DNA of 64,000 nucleotides, from the NCBI GenBank assembly GCA_002491905.1, contig DKWV01000040.1:3318-67317 (forward strand), given 5' to 3'. The position numbers and the translations under genes were made by a program. Below are positions 22,892 through 32,461 of the stretch, in pieces; the first letter of the stretch is position 1; every line of letters starts with the position of its first letter. The DNA is from Lachnospiraceae bacterium UBA7143 (GTDB lineage Bacteria; Bacillota; Clostridia; Lachnospirales; Lachnospiraceae). The notes beneath the pieces were generated by a model. It ran no database searches, had not been told where the DNA came from, and worked only from the letters and a program-made list of their open reading frames with translations.

Positions 22892-24403
22892 ATGTGGAAG
22901 AGAAAGAAATGGGATGAATGGAAGGGACAATTATCACAGGAATTGGAGATACAGATGCAGAAATCTTTTCAGGTCGGCGTATTTGAAGAGATTACCAATC
23001 CTGAAATCCTGCAGGAAGCGCCTGAGACAATGAAGGCGCTCAACAGTTTGTTAAACTGCGCCAATCTGCTGCTAAATCATGCCAGAGAAAATATGACGAT
23101 GCTGAATCGGATCAATCATTCTGGCATGTGGTCCATGTATTTCGGGAAGGGTCTGGAAATAAGCCGCGTTATGTATACGGAAGAGTTTCGTGAAATTACA
23201 GGCTATACGGACCGTGGAGAGCTGGAAGATACCCTGGAGGCATGGACGGATAAGATTTATGCAGCAGATAAAGACCGCGTGATGCGGGAATTTTATGATA
23301 CTATCAAAGACAGCACAGGACAGAAAGTATTTGATGCAGAATACAGGCTGCAGACAAAAAATAACGGGCTGCGCTGGATACGAATGGCGGGAGAGGTCGT
23401 GCGGCGCGGCGGAAAGCCCTTTGAGTTTATCGGCATTATCACGGACATTACGGTCGCTCATAACAATGCCAAGGAGCTTGATGTTTCCACAAAGCGGCAT
23501 GACGCGATTGACTCGATTCTCAATGAGGGCTCGTGGAGTATGAATGTCGTAGACGGGGACATTGCTAATCCGGAAAATCCTTTCTGGTATTCCGAGCAGT
23601 TTCGAAGACTGCTTGGGTTTCATTCCGAGGAGGATTTCCCTAATTCGCCAGATTCTTATTCTAATTTGATCCATGAAGATGACAGAAGGCGTGTCATGGA
23701 GGCGGTTTTGCATTATGTGAAGTCAGGAACACAGTATCCGGCATTACAGCAGGAGTTTCAGATTCGCCATGCGGACGGCGGTTACCGTTGGTTTCAGATG
23801 ACAGTCACAGCGGTGTTTGATTCTTCACACAAACCCATCGTTTTGGCGGCAACGGCGCTGGATGTAACGGAGCAGAAACGCAGCAGGGAGATTTTTGAAG
23901 CAGATATGGGAAGGAGCATCCACAGTCTTGCAGAAGGGCTTGATAAAATAAGCGCGGTCGTTGCGGAAACCACAGCGGATATGCAGGATTTGAATGAAAA
24001 GCAGGATAGTATCACAAAGGCGGCGGCTTCTGTGAATGAGAAGGTGAAAGAATCTCTCGAGATTATTTCCCTGATTCAGGAGATTGCTTCCCAGACGAAT
24101 CTGTTGTCTTTGAACGCCTCCATCGAAGCCGCCAGAGCGGGAGAAGCCGGAAAGGGCTTTGCCGTGGTTGCGGATGAAGTGGGTAAATTAGCGGTTTCCT
24201 GTAACGAGACATCCGAACATATTTCCAGGAGCCTGAATGAAATGCGGCAGGCAATTGAACATATTCTTTCCAAAATCGAGGGCATGGACCACGCCGTACT
24301 GGCGCAGTCTGCCAATATGGGAAAAATCAAAGATATGACGCAGGAACTGAATGTGTTGTGCGATGAGGAGAAGAACATCGCGCAGACGGTGTTCGCTGAG
24401 TAG
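22892..24403 (+). CDS. Soluble PAS-domain methyl-accepting chemotaxis protein
   Basis: 503 residues from ATG 22892. There is no membrane segment. Two PAS domains (about 75-195 and 200-325, the second with the PAC ending ALDVTEQKR) sense a cytoplasmic signal. The C-terminal signalling hairpin has the highly conserved tip EIASQTNLLSLNASIEAARA then GEAGKGFAVVADEVGKLA, which contacts CheA/CheW. Start is uncertain: TTG 22874 and ATG 22955 (TTGGAG upstream) are alternatives. An overlapping ATG frame (22828-22917) could be the original N-terminus separated by a frameshift. Confidence 0.85.
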   Translation: MWKRKKWDEWKGQLSQELEIQMQKSFQVGVFEEITNPEILQEAPETMKALNSLLNCANLLLNHARENMTMLNRINHSGMWSMYFGKGLEISRVMYTEEFREITGYTDRGELEDTLEAWTDKIYAADKDRVMREFYDTIKDSTGQKVFDAEYRLQTKNNGLRWIRMAGEVVRRGGKPFEFIGIITDITVAHNNAKELDVSTKRHDAIDSILNEGSWSMNVVDGDIANPENPFWYSEQFRRLLGFHSEEDFPNSPDSYSNLIHEDDRRRVMEAVLHYVKSGTQYPALQQEFQIRHADGGYRWFQMTVTAVFDSSHKPIVLAATALDVTEQKRSREIFEADMGRSIHSLAEGLDKISAVVAETTADMQDLNEKQDSITKAAASVNEKVKESLEIISLIQEIASQTNLLSLNASIEAARAGEAGKGFAVVADEVGKLAVSCNETSEHISRSLNEMRQAIEHILSKIEGMDHAVLAQSANMGKIKDMTQELNVLCDEEKNIAQTVFAE

Positions 24404-24419
24404 GCGGATAAAAGAAAAT

Positions 24420-24440
24420 GGGGGCGGAAATTCCGCCCCC
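24420..24440. terminator. GC-rich convergent terminator
   Basis: GGGGGCGG, five bases AAATT, CCGCCCCC: a perfect 8-bp stem between the convergent chemoreceptor and glutamine synthetase genes. No T-run on the plus strand. Confidence 0.6.
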
Positions 24441-24451
24441 TAAGACCGGGG

Positions 24452-24488
24452 CCGCGAAGCGGATCCCGCAATTGAGCGAAGCTCAATT
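24452..24488. repeat. Paired GNA-loop mini-hairpin element, copy 1
   Basis: Two tiny hairpins in a row: CCGC-GAA-GCGG, a 7-base spacer, AATTGAGC-GAA-GCTCAATT. Both have a C-GNA-G three-base loop, an unusually stable DNA and RNA fold. The same architecture with different stem sequences is at 44684-44721. A short interspersed element or RNA processing/termination signal is likely. Confidence 0.6.
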
Positions 24489-24490
24489 TG

Positions 24491-25918
24491 TTAGAGGTCA
24501 TAATACATCATAAACTCCGCCGGCGTAGGAATCTGCCCGGCCTCTTTTGACTCGGCGCGCTTCCTTGCGATCCACACGTCGATCAGCCGTTCCGGGAATA
24601 CTCCGTCTTTTGTCAGATAGTCGTGATCCTTCTCCAGCGCATCCAGCGCCTCGTCCAGCGACTTGGGCAGGCCTTTGATTTTCTTCTGTTCCTCCGCGGA
24701 GAGCGTGTAGAGGTTAAAGTCGTAAGGACCCCAGCCGTTTGCCGCGGGATCGATCTTCTTCTCGATGCCGTCCAAGCCTGCCATCAGAATGGCTGCGTAA
24801 GCGTAGTAGGGGTTGGCGGTGGCGTCGGGGTTTCTCAGTTCGAAGCGCTTGGCTTCCGGGGATTTCGCGTAGGCGGGGATTCGGATCACCGCGCTGCGGT
24901 TGGAGGTGGCGTAGCCGACGGTCACGGGAGCCTCATACCCGGGCACCAGCCGCTTGAAGGAGTTGGTGGAGGGGTTGGTGAAGGCGCACAGTGACGCGAT
25001 GTGGGAGAGCAGGCCGCCGATAAAATAGTGGGCGGTCCGGCTTAAGCCGGAGTAGCCGTTCTCGTCGTAGAAGACGGGAGCACCGTCCTTTTTAAGCAGC
25101 ATATGTACGTGGAGGCCGCTGCCCGCCTCTTTATAGATGGGTTTTGGCAGGAAGGTGGCCGTCTTGCCTTCCCTGGCTGCCATGTTCTTGATAATGTATT
25201 TGATAATCATGGTGTTGTCGGCCATGACGGGCATATCCGCCAGCTCTACCTCGATCTCCATCTGGCCGGGGCCGCCCACCTCGTGGTGGTGGTATTTTAC
25301 CTTGATGCCCCAGTTTTCCATCTCCATGCAGATGCGGCTTCTAAGGTCGTAGCCCACATCCTGGGGCGCGGCGATGTGGTAGCCGCCGTGGGTCACCTCG
25401 TAGCCGTTGTTGCCGGGCGTGTCCAGTCTGCAGTTCCAGTCCGCCTGTCTGGTGTCGATGCTGTAAGCGCACTGTCTGGGCGAAACCTCATAGCGGGCGG
25501 AGTCGAACAGATAAAATTCAAACTCGGGTCCGATCACCATCTCGTCAGCGATGCCGGTCTTTTTCATGTAATCCACGGCGCGCAGGCTCACATTTTTCGG
25601 GTACTGGTCAAAGGGGGTGTTTTCTCCCTTACCGATGACACAGACATTGCCGCACATGGTCAGTGTGGGCACATCCGCAAAGGGGTCTACATAGGCGGTA
25701 TCCGGGTCTGGCAAAAAGACCATGTCGCTCTTCTCAATAGGAGCGTACCCGTAGTTGGAACCGTCGAAGCCGATCCCGTAGACGAAGACATTCACATCGA
25801 ACCGCTCCACCGGTATGGTGATGTGGCGCCAGCGTCCGTCGATGTCGGTCATTTTGAAGTCGATCATGCGGATCTCCTTCTCCTGACACAGTTTCCTGAT
25901 TTCTGCACTTTTCTCCAT
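24491..25918 (-). CDS. glnA: Glutamine synthetase, type I
   Basis: 475 residues from the ATG preceded by AAAGGG eight bases upstream; an ATG two codons earlier is possible. It makes glutamine from glutamate, ammonia and ATP. Family motifs: VFVYGIGFDGSNYGY near the N-terminus, metal ligands in EFEFYLFD, HHHEVGGPGQMEIE, the ATP/glutamate region FLPKPIYKEAGSGLHVHM, and RIPAYAKSPEAKRFELRNPD. The Tyr adenylation motif near the C-terminus of enteric enzymes is not obvious. A monocistronic gene with a long 5' region. Confidence 0.92.
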   Translation of the reverse strand: MEKSAEIRKLCQEKEIRMIDFKMTDIDGRWRHITIPVERFDVNVFVYGIGFDGSNYGYAPIEKSDMVFLPDPDTAYVDPFADVPTLTMCGNVCVIGKGENTPFDQYPKNVSLRAVDYMKKTGIADEMVIGPEFEFYLFDSARYEVSPRQCAYSIDTRQADWNCRLDTPGNNGYEVTHGGYHIAAPQDVGYDLRSRICMEMENWGIKVKYHHHEVGGPGQMEIEVELADMPVMADNTMIIKYIIKNMAAREGKTATFLPKPIYKEAGSGLHVHMLLKKDGAPVFYDENGYSGLSRTAHYFIGGLLSHIASLCAFTNPSTNSFKRLVPGYEAPVTVGYATSNRSAVIRIPAYAKSPEAKRFELRNPDATANPYYAYAAILMAGLDGIEKKIDPAANGWGPYDFNLYTLSAEEQKKIKGLPKSLDEALDALEKDHDYLTKDGVFPERLIDVWIARKRAESKEAGQIPTPAEFMMYYDL

Positions 25919-26121
25919 AAGCATATCCCTTTCTGTATGATTCCGGTGCGCAGTGGGCGGGATGCCCGCAAAACAGATATTTTCGGCTGACTGTGAATCG
26001 GGCATCTGCGGATACTGCGGGAACCTGAATTGTATGTATGATAATACTATACTATAGAAGAATTAAGACAGTAAAGCTGATTTTGATAAAATGTGGGAAT
26101 TGCGTGACAAATTTCCTCCTG

Positions 26122-26151
26122 TTGCCACTATGTCTGTGAAAGTGGTATACT
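26122..26151 (+). promoter_or_regulatory. Promoter of the MmcQ/surface-protein operon
   Basis: TTGCCA, 18 bases, TATACT, with AGGTGAG and ATG following closely at 26162-26174. Confidence 0.65.
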
Positions 26152-26171
26152 GGAAACATTGAGGTGAGACT

Positions 26172-26531
26172 ATGACAACAAGGGAAGAGGCTCTGCATTA
26201 CGGCATGTCGTTTCAGGATGTTTATCAGGACATGCCTTTTCATGATACCAACTGGGTGCTGGTGAGGTGCCGTAAGAATAAAAAGGCGTTTCTGTGGACT
26301 TATGAGTATAAAGGTTCCGTGCGCATCAACGTGAAGGTAGATCCGGCGTGGCGCGATTTCTGGCGGCAGACCTACGAGGCTGTGATCCCGGGGTATCACC
26401 AGAACAAGGAACACTGGAATACGGTGATTTTGGACGGCACGATACCTGACGGAGACATCAGACGTATGATTGCGGAGAGCTATGATCTGGTGGCAGGCGG
26501 AAAGAGGAGAGGAAAAAAACAGGATGCATAA
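26172..26531 (+). CDS. MmcQ/YjbR family protein
   Basis: 119 residues with TREEALHYGMSFQDVYQDMP, FLWTYEYKGSVRINVKVDP and a final PGYHQNKEHWNTVILDG.IP, typical of the MmcQ/YjbR (CyaY-like fold) family. Usual length about 115-120. Some members bind DNA, but the cellular function is unsettled. Its stop lies inside the first codons of the large secreted protein gene, so the two are translationally coupled although functionally unrelated. Confidence 0.82.
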   Translation: MTTREEALHYGMSFQDVYQDMPFHDTNWVLVRCRKNKKAFLWTYEYKGSVRINVKVDPAWRDFWRQTYEAVIPGYHQNKEHWNTVILDGTIPDGDIRRMIAESYDLVAGGKRRGKKQDA

Positions 26532-29500
26532 AAGGAAAAAGAAATGCCTGAAAAGAATACTGCCGCTTTTGCTGGCGGCCGTGCTGCTGGCGGAGGGGAC
26601 GTGCGCAAGCGTGTATGCCGCAGAGGAGGGAATGCCGGTCGACGAATTTGTGGAGGAGGAAGCGCCGACAGTCGATGAAGCGGGCGATCCCGACAGAGAG
26701 GAAGACGACGGGATGCAGTCGGTCGTGGAAGAAGGCGGGGAGACAGATACGTCCTCGGAGCAGCAGACTGTGTCGGAGGATACTGTCCCAGAGGACACTG
26801 CCTCAGAGGATACTGTTTCAGAGAATACTGTTTCGGAAAATACGGCTGAGGATGAGAACCCGGAAGAATGGGACGGGGAGGATGCTCTGGGGAAGGCGCC
26901 TCTGGGAAAAGATGACATGGGAAAAAATGCGGTCTTTTCCGATAACGGGCTCTCTACTCTGGCTGAAACGGGTCAGAAGCTAAAACGGGGAACGCCAAGT
27001 GTGACGGATATTATTGACAGATATAAGGCCTATCCCTGGAAGCTGGACGTAAAAAACAGCTATAGCGAGCAACCCTCCGCGAAAAGCCCTTACAAGGCGG
27101 GGTATCTGAAGGACGAGTGTCTGGACAATGCGCTGAACCTTCTCAACTTTATCCGCTATGTGGCGGGGGTTCCGGCTGATGTGGAGCTGAGCGGGGATTA
27201 TACGGAAATGGCCCAGGCGGGGGCTTTGTTAAACTGCGTCAACGGTAAATTGACGGATGATCCCCCGGCGAAGCCTGAGGGGTTCCCGGATGACCTTTAT
27301 AACCTGGGATCTGCGGCCTATTCCAACTGTAGTATAGCGAAAGGGTATGGCAATCTGTCAAAGGTGCTGATGAACGGCTGGATGTATGACGGGGCCAGCG
27401 CCGATATGGAAAAAATGAGCCACAGGCGCTATATATTAAATCCGTCCATGACCCGGACCGGGTTCGGCGCGGCTGGCGCCTATTCGTTTATGTACGCTCT
27501 TGACCGCAAGGGCAGCAGCATCACGGATTATGTGGCATGGCCGGCCCGGAACATGCCCGTAGAGCTGATGAACAACCCGGGGACGCCCTGGACGCTGAGT
27601 CTTGGCAGTGACTACGATAAGGCAAGTTTTCAGGAAGTATCCGTCACGCTGCGGGATATTTCCAAAAACAAGAGCTGGACTTTTTCGGGAACCAACGCAA
27701 ACGGCGTTTTCAAGGTAAACGTCGAATATTACGGGATGCCGAACTGCATTGTCTTCCGGCCCAACAACGTAAGTTATGATAAGAATTCCCAGTTTCAGGT
27801 GGAGGTAAACGGCCTGAAAGACAAAGATGGGAAGAGCACAACAATAAGCTATAACGTGGATTTCTTTTCCCTGAATGACGAACCGGCGGAAGTAACGGGG
27901 GTCAAACTGAATAAAGAGGAGCTTCATCTGCTGAAGGGGGTGGAAGGAAAGCGGGAGGAGACCCTGCTTGCCACGGTGACGCCCAGCAACGCGGCGGATA
28001 AAAGCCTGACATGGAAAAGCACAGACGAGACGGTTGCCAGGGTGGACGGGAATGGCAGAGTCACAGCCGTGGGCGTGGGGACGACGGAAATTTCCGTAAA
28101 AGCAGCTAACGGTCTGCAGGCTGTATGTACCGTCAAAGTATCAGATTATTCCCTGCAGTCTGATGCGGAGGGATTTTCCTTCGATGCGGAGGCGAAAGAA
28201 TACGGTCTGTCTTTTGACCTGACCATGAATGCCAGGCCGGGACAGCTTGTCGTTATGGACGGTGATCCGACGAAAGAGGAGAATGCCGCAGATGACAGGA
28301 TCAACTGGATCAGTGAGAATGAAAGTGTGGCAGAGGTGGGTTCGGACGGTACCGTGACGCCGAGGGCTGTGGGAGAAACGGTGATCTGGGCTGATGTGGA
28401 TAACGGTCTGGCTGTTCTGGCATGTGAGGTGACAGTGGAAGACTCTAAACTGCCCCGGATAGAGATGCGGGAGCAGGAATGTACGCTGAACATAAGAAAG
28501 GATGCTGCAGGCAATCTGAAGGCGGACAGCAGGCAGCTTCGGTTATATTTTACGCCCGCGGACAGCAAGTGGGTGAATCAGGGACAGACCTGTGTGAAAT
28601 GGACATCTGACAATCCGGCGGCAGCGGCGTTTGCGACAAAGCAGGCTGACGGTGCGCGGAGTACGGAGGCAGAGACCATCAGCGGGAGTACGGTTACGGT
28701 GACTGCCGTCGGCGCGGGTCAGGCGAAGATTTCAGCTGTGATTGTAGATGCAGAAGGAAATCCGGTGACGGAAAGTGACGGGAAGAAAGCGGAGGCATCC
28801 TGTACGGTGAAGGTGCAGGCGGAGGCCGAGCCTGCGGCAGATGACATCCCCAGGCCGGTTGTTCTGACTAACACGCAGACTACGCTGGAGGAGGTGGCTC
28901 TGCCTGCGGGCTGGAGCTGGAAAGAGCCGGACACGCCGCTTACGCAGTTTACGGGTACAAAGGCGAAAAAATTTACTGCGCTTTATCAGCCAGAAGGGAC
29001 GGACGGGAATGCGCTGCCTGCGGAGCGGCTGCTGGAGGTGTCCTTCCTGACGGTGGAAAGTCTCTCTGCTGGGCTGCGGACGGAGGAAGGGAAGGAGAAG
29101 GGTGATGCCGTTCTTATCGTTGGACAAAAAGTAGAGAGTTATGTAAACTATTCTTTTGATAAGGCGCTGGAACAGCTTGAGAATAATGCGGATTATAAAA
29201 ATAACGCCTGGTATAATAAACAGAAGGAAGCAATCCTAAGAGAAATCGGGGAGAAAACGATATGGAGCAGCAGTAACCCTTCTGTGATTTCGGTGGAGCC
29301 AGCGGCGGACAAAGGTGCACTCACGGCGGAGAATGCGGGCAGCGCGAAGCTTGTGGCAAAAAGCGCGGGCAGCGTCACGGTAAGGGCAAGCCTGAAGCTT
29401 GGCAGGAAAACTTTTAACGCCAGTGTGAAACTCACGGTAAAAGAGACGGACGGCACACTCACAGTAAAGAGCGTGGAAAACTTTGCGAGAGCCGGGGAGT

Positions 29501-31662
29501 CTGGCAGTGGTGCAGGTCAGACCGCGGAAAAATATACAGGTCTGCTTTCCACTTTTCAGACAGACAAACCAAATCAGGCCAACTGCAAAATGACGCTGAC
29601 CCTGCCGGGAGCGACTAAGATCACTGCGAAGAGCGGCAACGCGAAGGTAGTGGCGGTAAAGTCGTCCGCTGCGGAGGGGGACGGTTTTGCGGTTTCCCTG
29701 ATTGTCAGGGCGGCGGGCACGGCGGAGATTACACTGACAGGGAACGACGCAGTGAAGACTTCGCGGACCATCCGTCTGGTCGTGGGAGATGCGGAGCCGG
29801 GGTTAAGCGATGAGAGCGTCACGGTGAATGTCCTGCAGACCGTGGGGGCGGAGATATCCCTGTATCCGGCGAAAAGTCCGGAAGGAACTGTATATGGCAT
29901 AACGGACGTTACTATGGCAGCCGATGAAAAGAGCAGAAATTTTACGCTGACGACAGGGAAAGCGGCGGGCTGTTATGCGATAAGAGCAAAGAGCGGCACG
30001 AAGGCGGGAACCTACAAGGTAAAAATCAGCGCTGAGGCGGGCGGAACCTCCTATGATCTGCCCCTCACGGTCAAAGTGGTGTCGAAGAATCCTGCCTATA
30101 AAGTCAAACAGGAGAGAAAACTGAATCTTTTCTATAAAAACGACGAAAGCTTACTGCACATTGATACAGGCGAGACGATAAAAAATCTGCAGTGTACAGG
30201 TCTGGCGGATTACAGCATAGTGAAAAAAGACGGCTGTTATTATATAAAGTCGGAAGAGGGAGCGACTGTCAAAAGTGTCAAAAAGGGAAAACTGCAGATT
30301 TCATTTGAGGGCTGGCAGGGGACATATACCACGTCCCTGACCGTAGGTGTGGAAAAAAAGGCGCCAAGAATTACATGGGATACGAACCGGGTGACCCTGT
30401 ATCCAAAGATGGGCATCCAGAGCCTGTGGATCGGCACCGGGAATACGGGAGCCATTTCATGGGAGTCGGTACATGTGGAGAAGAACAGCGGGAAAGCCAA
30501 AGGAAATTATACGGTGGAAGTGGACCGGGAAAAGGGCAGGCTGCTTCTGAGCGGAAAAAATCTGAATCAGGCGGACAGCTTTAAACTGCAGATTCTCCTG
30601 AGTGACCCGGAGAAGTGGGCGGAAAAAGAAACGGTAAACTATACGCTGCAGGTCAAGGTCAGCATGGGAACACCAGCCATTGTCCTGACGTCAAAAACTT
30701 TGCAGCTCAACGCCGACGCGGCATTCAGGGGCTATGACGCGGCTTCCACCACGGTGAAGTGGAGAGACGGCGGACAGCTTACAGCAGATCAGGGTATCAG
30801 GGTGAGCGTCTACTGCGACCCGAAGGATGCAAAAGCGAAAAATCTGGTGAACGGCGGTCAGGTGATTTTCTCCGTGACGAAGGAGAACGGAAGTTATCAG
30901 GTAGCGGCACGGTTGAATAACAAGGATGTGGATCCCGGCACCTACAAGTATATCGTGCAGGCATCGAAAAACGGGCAGATATGGAAAACGCCCCTGGCCT
31001 TAAAGGTGGTGAATGCCGCGCCTGAAAAGGCGGTGAAGATGGCGGTGAAGGGAAGCATCGACGTGCTGAACAGGGACGGCAGCTTTATGACGCTGACACC
31101 TTCCCTGAATGCGGTGAGCGGTGTGTTTGTAATCCCGGAGAATAGGGAAGTGAAGCTGACAGGCCGGGATGCCCATCTGTTTCAGGCAGACTGGAGCGAG
31201 GACGGAAGGACCATAGAGCTTCGGGCAAAGAGAGAGGAGACACTTGTCACGAAATATCAGTATACCGTCACGCCGGTTCTCACCCTGAGGAATGTGATCG
31301 GTGAGACGGAAGAGGTAAAGGCCCCGGCTGTGAAATTTAAACTGAAACAGGGAAGCGTGAAGGTCAGCGCTTTGCCTAAAACCGTTCTTATGTACAGCGG
31401 TGCTTACAATTCCGTGGAGGTGGATATGGATGCACTCTTAAAAGGGGCGGACGCGCCGGAAATAGAGAGTGTGACGCTTGTGGGAAACACGGATGCCTTT
31501 GCTTATGAATATATTAAAGATGGGAAGGGGACGCTTACCATGAAAGATACGGGGCGCGCCGTGAAAGGAAAGAACTATTCCCTGCAGTTTCGGGTTTCAT
31601 TTGCGGAGCAGGCGGATAATGTGAAGCCTGTCACCGTCAGGTGTACAGTAAAGGTGAAATAA
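26524..31662 (+). CDS. Large secreted CAP-domain and Ig-like repeat protein
   Basis: 1712 residues from ATG 26524 (AGGAGAGG... about 12 bases before). A signal peptide (residues 1-32, KRILPLLLAAVLLAEGTCAS then VYAA) is followed by an acidic low-complexity region (35-150). Residues about 195-330 form a CAP/SCP-like domain with LNLLNFIRYVAGVP and MSHRRYILNPSMTRTGFG. After it come Ig-like domains, the first at about 457-540 being a clear BIG2 type (WKSTDETVARVDGNGRVTAV), then many degenerate ones rich in Lys, Thr and Val. No LPXTG or membrane anchor at the end, so it is probably secreted or held by cell-wall polymers. Likely surface adhesion; function is inference. Confidence 0.82.
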   Translation: MHKRKKKCLKRILPLLLAAVLLAEGTCASVYAAEEGMPVDEFVEEEAPTVDEAGDPDREEDDGMQSVVEEGGETDTSSEQQTVSEDTVPEDTASEDTVSENTVSENTAEDENPEEWDGEDALGKAPLGKDDMGKNAVFSDNGLSTLAETGQKLKRGTPSVTDIIDRYKAYPWKLDVKNSYSEQPSAKSPYKAGYLKDECLDNALNLLNFIRYVAGVPADVELSGDYTEMAQAGALLNCVNGKLTDDPPAKPEGFPDDLYNLGSAAYSNCSIAKGYGNLSKVLMNGWMYDGASADMEKMSHRRYILNPSMTRTGFGAAGAYSFMYALDRKGSSITDYVAWPARNMPVELMNNPGTPWTLSLGSDYDKASFQEVSVTLRDISKNKSWTFSGTNANGVFKVNVEYYGMPNCIVFRPNNVSYDKNSQFQVEVNGLKDKDGKSTTISYNVDFFSLNDEPAEVTGVKLNKEELHLLKGVEGKREETLLATVTPSNAADKSLTWKSTDETVARVDGNGRVTAVGVGTTEISVKAANGLQAVCTVKVSDYSLQSDAEGFSFDAEAKEYGLSFDLTMNARPGQLVVMDGDPTKEENAADDRINWISENESVAEVGSDGTVTPRAVGETVIWADVDNGLAVLACEVTVEDSKLPRIEMREQECTLNIRKDAAGNLKADSRQLRLYFTPADSKWVNQGQTCVKWTSDNPAAAAFATKQADGARSTEAETISGSTVTVTAVGAGQAKISAVIVDAEGNPVTESDGKKAEASCTVKVQAEAEPAADDIPRPVVLTNTQTTLEEVALPAGWSWKEPDTPLTQFTGTKAKKFTALYQPEGTDGNALPAERLLEVSFLTVESLSAGLRTEEGKEKGDAVLIVGQKVESYVNYSFDKALEQLENNADYKNNAWYNKQKEAILREIGEKTIWSSSNPSVISVEPAADKGALTAENAGSAKLVAKSAGSVTVRASLKLGRKTFNASVKLTVKETDGTLTVKSVENFARAGESGSGAGQTAEKYTGLLSTFQTDKPNQANCKMTLTLPGATKITAKSGNAKVVAVKSSAAEGDGFAVSLIVRAAGTAEITLTGNDAVKTSRTIRLVVGDAEPGLSDESVTVNVLQTVGAEISLYPAKSPEGTVYGITDVTMAADEKSRNFTLTTGKAAGCYAIRAKSGTKAGTYKVKISAEAGGTSYDLPLTVKVVSKNPAYKVKQERKLNLFYKNDESLLHIDTGETIKNLQCTGLADYSIVKKDGCYYIKSEEGATVKSVKKGKLQISFEGWQGTYTTSLTVGVEKKAPRITWDTNRVTLYPKMGIQSLWIGTGNTGAISWESVHVEKNSGKAKGNYTVEVDREKGRLLLSGKNLNQADSFKLQILLSDPEKWAEKETVNYTLQVKVSMGTPAIVLTSKTLQLNADAAFRGYDAASTTVKWRDGGQLTADQGIRVSVYCDPKDAKAKNLVNGGQVIFSVTKENGSYQVAARLNNKDVDPGTYKYIVQASKNGQIWKTPLALKVVNAAPEKAVKMAVKGSIDVLNRDGSFMTLTPSLNAVSGVFVIPENREVKLTGRDAHLFQADWSEDGRTIELRAKREETLVTKYQYTVTPVLTLRNVIGETEEVKAPAVKFKLKQGSVKVSALPKTVLMYSGAYNSVEVDMDALLKGADAPEIESVTLVGNTDAFAYEYIKDGKGTLTMKDTGRAVKGKNYSLQFRVSFAEQADNVKPVTVRCTVKVK
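26773..26847 (+). repeat. Five degenerate 15-bp coding repeats
   Basis: TCGGAGGATACTGTC and four variants in tandem encode S-E-D/N-T-V/A units in the acidic region of the secreted protein. In-frame units make length change by slippage harmless. Confidence 0.7.
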
Positions 31663-31679
31663 GGAAGGATAGAAAGCGT

Positions 31680-32453
31680 ATGCAGCTGATTGCGGGATTG
31701 CTGATTCCCTTTGCCGGAACTACCCTCGGTTCGGCGATGGTCTTTTTCATGAGGGGAATGCATAAGGAAATAGAGAAGCTTCTTCTGGGATTTGCATCGG
31801 GGGTTATGATTGCGGCTTCGGTGTGGTCGCTTCTGATTCCGGCTATTGATATGGCGGGGGAGCAGGGGCAGATTGCGTGGGTTCCGGCTGCCGGAGGCTT
31901 TCTGGGAGGCATGGCGTTTCTTCTGGTGCTGGACAGCCTGATTCCGCATTTGCATCTGGAGAGCGAAGAGCCGGAGGGCGTGGAAAGCTCGTTAAAAAAA
32001 ACGACCATGCTTGTCCTTGCGGTGACGCTGCACAATATTCCTGAGGGCATGTCCGTGGGCGTAACCTTTGCGGGCGCGCTGATCGGGGATGCGGGTATTA
32101 CTATGGCGGGGGCGTTTGCCCTTGCGGTCGGTATCGCCATCCAGAATTTCCCGGAGGGCGCAATCATCTCCATGCCGCTTCGGAGTGAGGGCGTTTCCAG
32201 GGGGAAAGCTTTTGCCTACGGGGCACTGTCGGGAATTGTGGAGCCAATCGGCGCATTTGTCACGATTCTGCTGGCGGAACAGATCGTCTCGGCGCTGCCT
32301 GTGTTTCTGGCCTTCGCGGCGGGTGCGATGATCTACGTGGTGGTGGAGGAGCTGATTCCCGAGGCGCAGGCCGGGGAGCACAGCAATATTGGAACTGTGG
32401 GTGTGGCCATCGGGTTTGTGATTATGATGATTTTGGATGTGGCATTAGGATAG
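31680..32453 (+). CDS. ZIP-family divalent metal transporter
   Basis: 257 residues from ATG 31680 (AAGGAAGG upstream). About eight membrane segments. The metal-binding helices carry HNIPEGMSVG and QNFPEGAIIS, the paired H/Q-N-x-P-E-G motifs of the ZIP fold. A His-rich loop between helices 3 and 4 (DSLIPHLHLESEEPEG) is short. It imports zinc or another divalent ion into the cell. It starts 17 bases after the secreted protein gene. Confidence 0.9.
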   Translation: MQLIAGLLIPFAGTTLGSAMVFFMRGMHKEIEKLLLGFASGVMIAASVWSLLIPAIDMAGEQGQIAWVPAAGGFLGGMAFLLVLDSLIPHLHLESEEPEGVESSLKKTTMLVLAVTLHNIPEGMSVGVTFAGALIGDAGITMAGAFALAVGIAIQNFPEGAIISMPLRSEGVSRGKAFAYGALSGIVEPIGAFVTILLAEQIVSALPVFLAFAAGAMIYVVVEELIPEAQAGEHSNIGTVGVAIGFVIMMILDVALG

Positions 32454-32461
32454 GAGGAAAA

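Noticed and set aside
25103..25990. Long frame antisense to glutamine synthetase
   Set aside because: It is the mirror of a GC-rich conserved gene; no start signals and the sense protein is certain.
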